From Megalopta genalis (Eukaryota; Arthropoda; Insecta; Hymenoptera; Halictidae), in the NCBI RefSeq assembly GCF_051020955.1, contig NC_135018.1, forward strand, positions 25,509,271 through 25,573,270: a DNA stretch of 64,000 nt, in the 5' to 3' direction. Position numbers and translations under genes: made by a program. Of the stretch, positions 63,001 through 64,000 are shown in pieces. Every line of letters starts with the position of its first letter. The first letter of the stretch is position 1. A model generated the notes under the pieces. The model ran no database searches, was not told the DNA's origin, and was given only the letters and a program-made list of their open reading frames with translations.

Positions 63001-63596
63001 CAAATTAGAATGTTCATAACGATTCTAATTTAACAATTCTTATTCTACCTACTAACAATGGTTCTTTCAGAATAATAAGAACAGAGAAATTAAAAATATA
63101 ATGAATAGGATTTATCATACCCTCATGAATAAATTTATGGATGAATCATATCCGACCTCTTATATAAAATCAACAATCGCTAGTACAATAAAGGTAAATT
63201 ATATAGAAAATAGTCCAGTAGTAGTATTTTCACAATTTTTCATGAATAATATGATTGTAGAATGCAACATTACAAGTTTTGTATAATACTGATAAAGAAA
63301 GCAATAAAAAAGCTGAATCAATTGTTACTAATGTAACAGAACCAGAGTCTTCAAAAGTTACGGAAACTACTACTCCTGTCTCATCAAGTGTCTTACCAAC
63401 ACAACCACCAAAGCAGACTTATGTTTCAGAGAATACCAATGTACTATTTGTTTTTTTATAGTCAATTTGATCTATTTAATTTTCAGACACATTTCCATGC
63501 TTTTTTTATTTACAGATATCACCTATATTATTACAGGATGAACCACCACCCATTCCTCCCATGGACACTGAAGATGAAAGCGATTGGTTTCATTGA
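60095..63596 (+). CDS. FKBP15: FK506-binding protein 15 (FKBP15/WAFL) homologue, twelve exons
   Basis: Cytoplasmic adaptor of early endosomes and actin. Exons: 60095-60174, 60390-60554, 60631-61150, 61382-61585, 61665-61700, 61774-61953, 62133-62318, 62382-62604, 62681-62958, 63071-63193, 63261-63440, 63516-63596; 751 residues. The start MSLGKQLPNLDKIFRDEDE and DFLPSGG..LAAIFGL match the family N-terminus. Residues about 75-190 form the WH1-like part (VHAFKLQNGAYVPIGKLG, LVQPNNYSSYYD, NWSILFE). An FKBP-type region follows (LPPSKQ-ISLGPGFP), then a family motif ISRMAKMGQSMLPKIP, a coiled coil at about 530-625 (ESQKDSLIQTNESLSEKVQE), a conserved segment NIMNRIYHTLMNKF and an acidic tail ending DESDWFH. 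The coiled coil is shorter than in vertebrates. The FKBP part lacks an obviously complete active site, as is usual for this family. Confidence 0.92.
61340..61361. repeat. AT dinucleotide repeat in FKBP15 intron 3
   Basis: About ten TA units inside the intron between 61151 and 61381. Confidence 0.85.
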
Positions 63597-63814
63597 TATC
63601 TCTATTTTGCATCTTATACAGAATAACCCAACCAACTTGAGTATCTTAAATATTTCTAACATTATTGATAATAGAAAAAAATATATTAGAAGAAAACATT
63701 ATTAGGCTCAAAGAGATATCAATTGTAGTAAGAAAAATTGTTATAAAGATCACAATATTATAGGTTGTTGGATTTGTCTTGATTTATTAATCAATTTGGC
63801 TATTACATGATGGG

Positions 63815-63820
63815 AATAAA
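63815..63820 (+). promoter_or_regulatory. polyadenylation signal of FKBP15
   Basis: AATAAA about 220 bp after the FKBP15 stop, the first canonical signal in the 3' flank. Confidence 0.5.
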
Positions 63821-64000
63821 ACTATTTTATAGTCCCATTAAACATGAAGTCAATGATCTTGTAGATTTTCAGAAATGTGATCTTAAGAAAAATTTTTTAT
63901 TTGTTCCCTCAAACTTAATTATGTCTTTACCTTATACTTTTTTTTGTTAATGATAACAACTGAAATATTTAAGCTGCTCGAGTTAATTTATTTCCATACT
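63821..64000. other. 3' flank of FKBP15, no feature recognised
   Basis: AT-rich sequence up to the end of the window; a further T-rich stretch follows at about 63939-63949. Confidence 0.4.

Overview
This is an AT-rich insect nuclear genomic window. Split genes with GT-AG introns, an invertebrate-type multi-domain prosaposin, an acyl-CoA desaturase, a membrane aminopeptidase N and many mariner/Tc1-type non-autonomous transposons fit an arthropod. My inference, from the mariner inverted-repeat sequence and the general texture, is Hymenoptera (bee, ant or wasp). No prokaryotic genes and no CRISPR array were seen.

Layout. Positions 1-16 kb are gene-poor and full of transposon debris: seven copies of one ~220 bp palindromic MITE (an eighth lies near 31.3 kb), an internally deleted mariner (15352-15929), a deleted Tc1/IS630-like element (12418-13103) and a fold-back at 14105-14284. 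Positions 16238-20783 hold a six-exon acyl-CoA desaturase with all three histidine boxes. Positions 20.8-28 kb are mostly intergenic and include a 209 bp hAT-type MITE with a perfect 8 bp target duplication. Positions 30293-36948 (possible 5' UTR exon near 28.2-28.5 kb) hold a type II membrane M1 aminopeptidase with intact zinc and GAMEN motifs. A tRNA-Val(AAC) lies at 38380-38452 on the minus strand. Positions 38.6-42.1 kb hold decayed transposon pieces and a 679 bp element with long inverted repeats ending just before the prosaposin promoter.

Positions 42485-46347 hold prosaposin: signal peptide, SapA domain and five intact SapB domains. Its 3' part is rearranged. A sixth SapB module is frameshifted, a seventh is truncated, and then a ~3.3 kb inverted copy of most of the gene (47489-50800) forms a large palindrome with a ~420 bp spacer. 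After it, a ~2.4-2.57 kb direct tandem duplication carries two nearly identical single-domain SapB exons (52168-52500 and 54739-55071), followed by a further decayed saposin module near 55.6-55.8 kb.

Positions 57-64 kb are gene-dense on the plus strand. They hold a WRN-type 3'-5' exonuclease (57015-58420), a single-exon lipoyl(octanoyl) transferase LIPT2 starting 88 bp after its stop (58509-59225), and FKBP15 (60095-63596). The exonuclease and LIPT2 may share a transcript, because I see no AATAAA between them. The strongest candidates for something new are the prosaposin palindrome plus tandem-exon locus, the dense hairpin MITE family, and the exonuclease-LIPT2 pair. All exon models are read by eye from splice consensus, reading frame and family knowledge; no alignment or transcript data were available.
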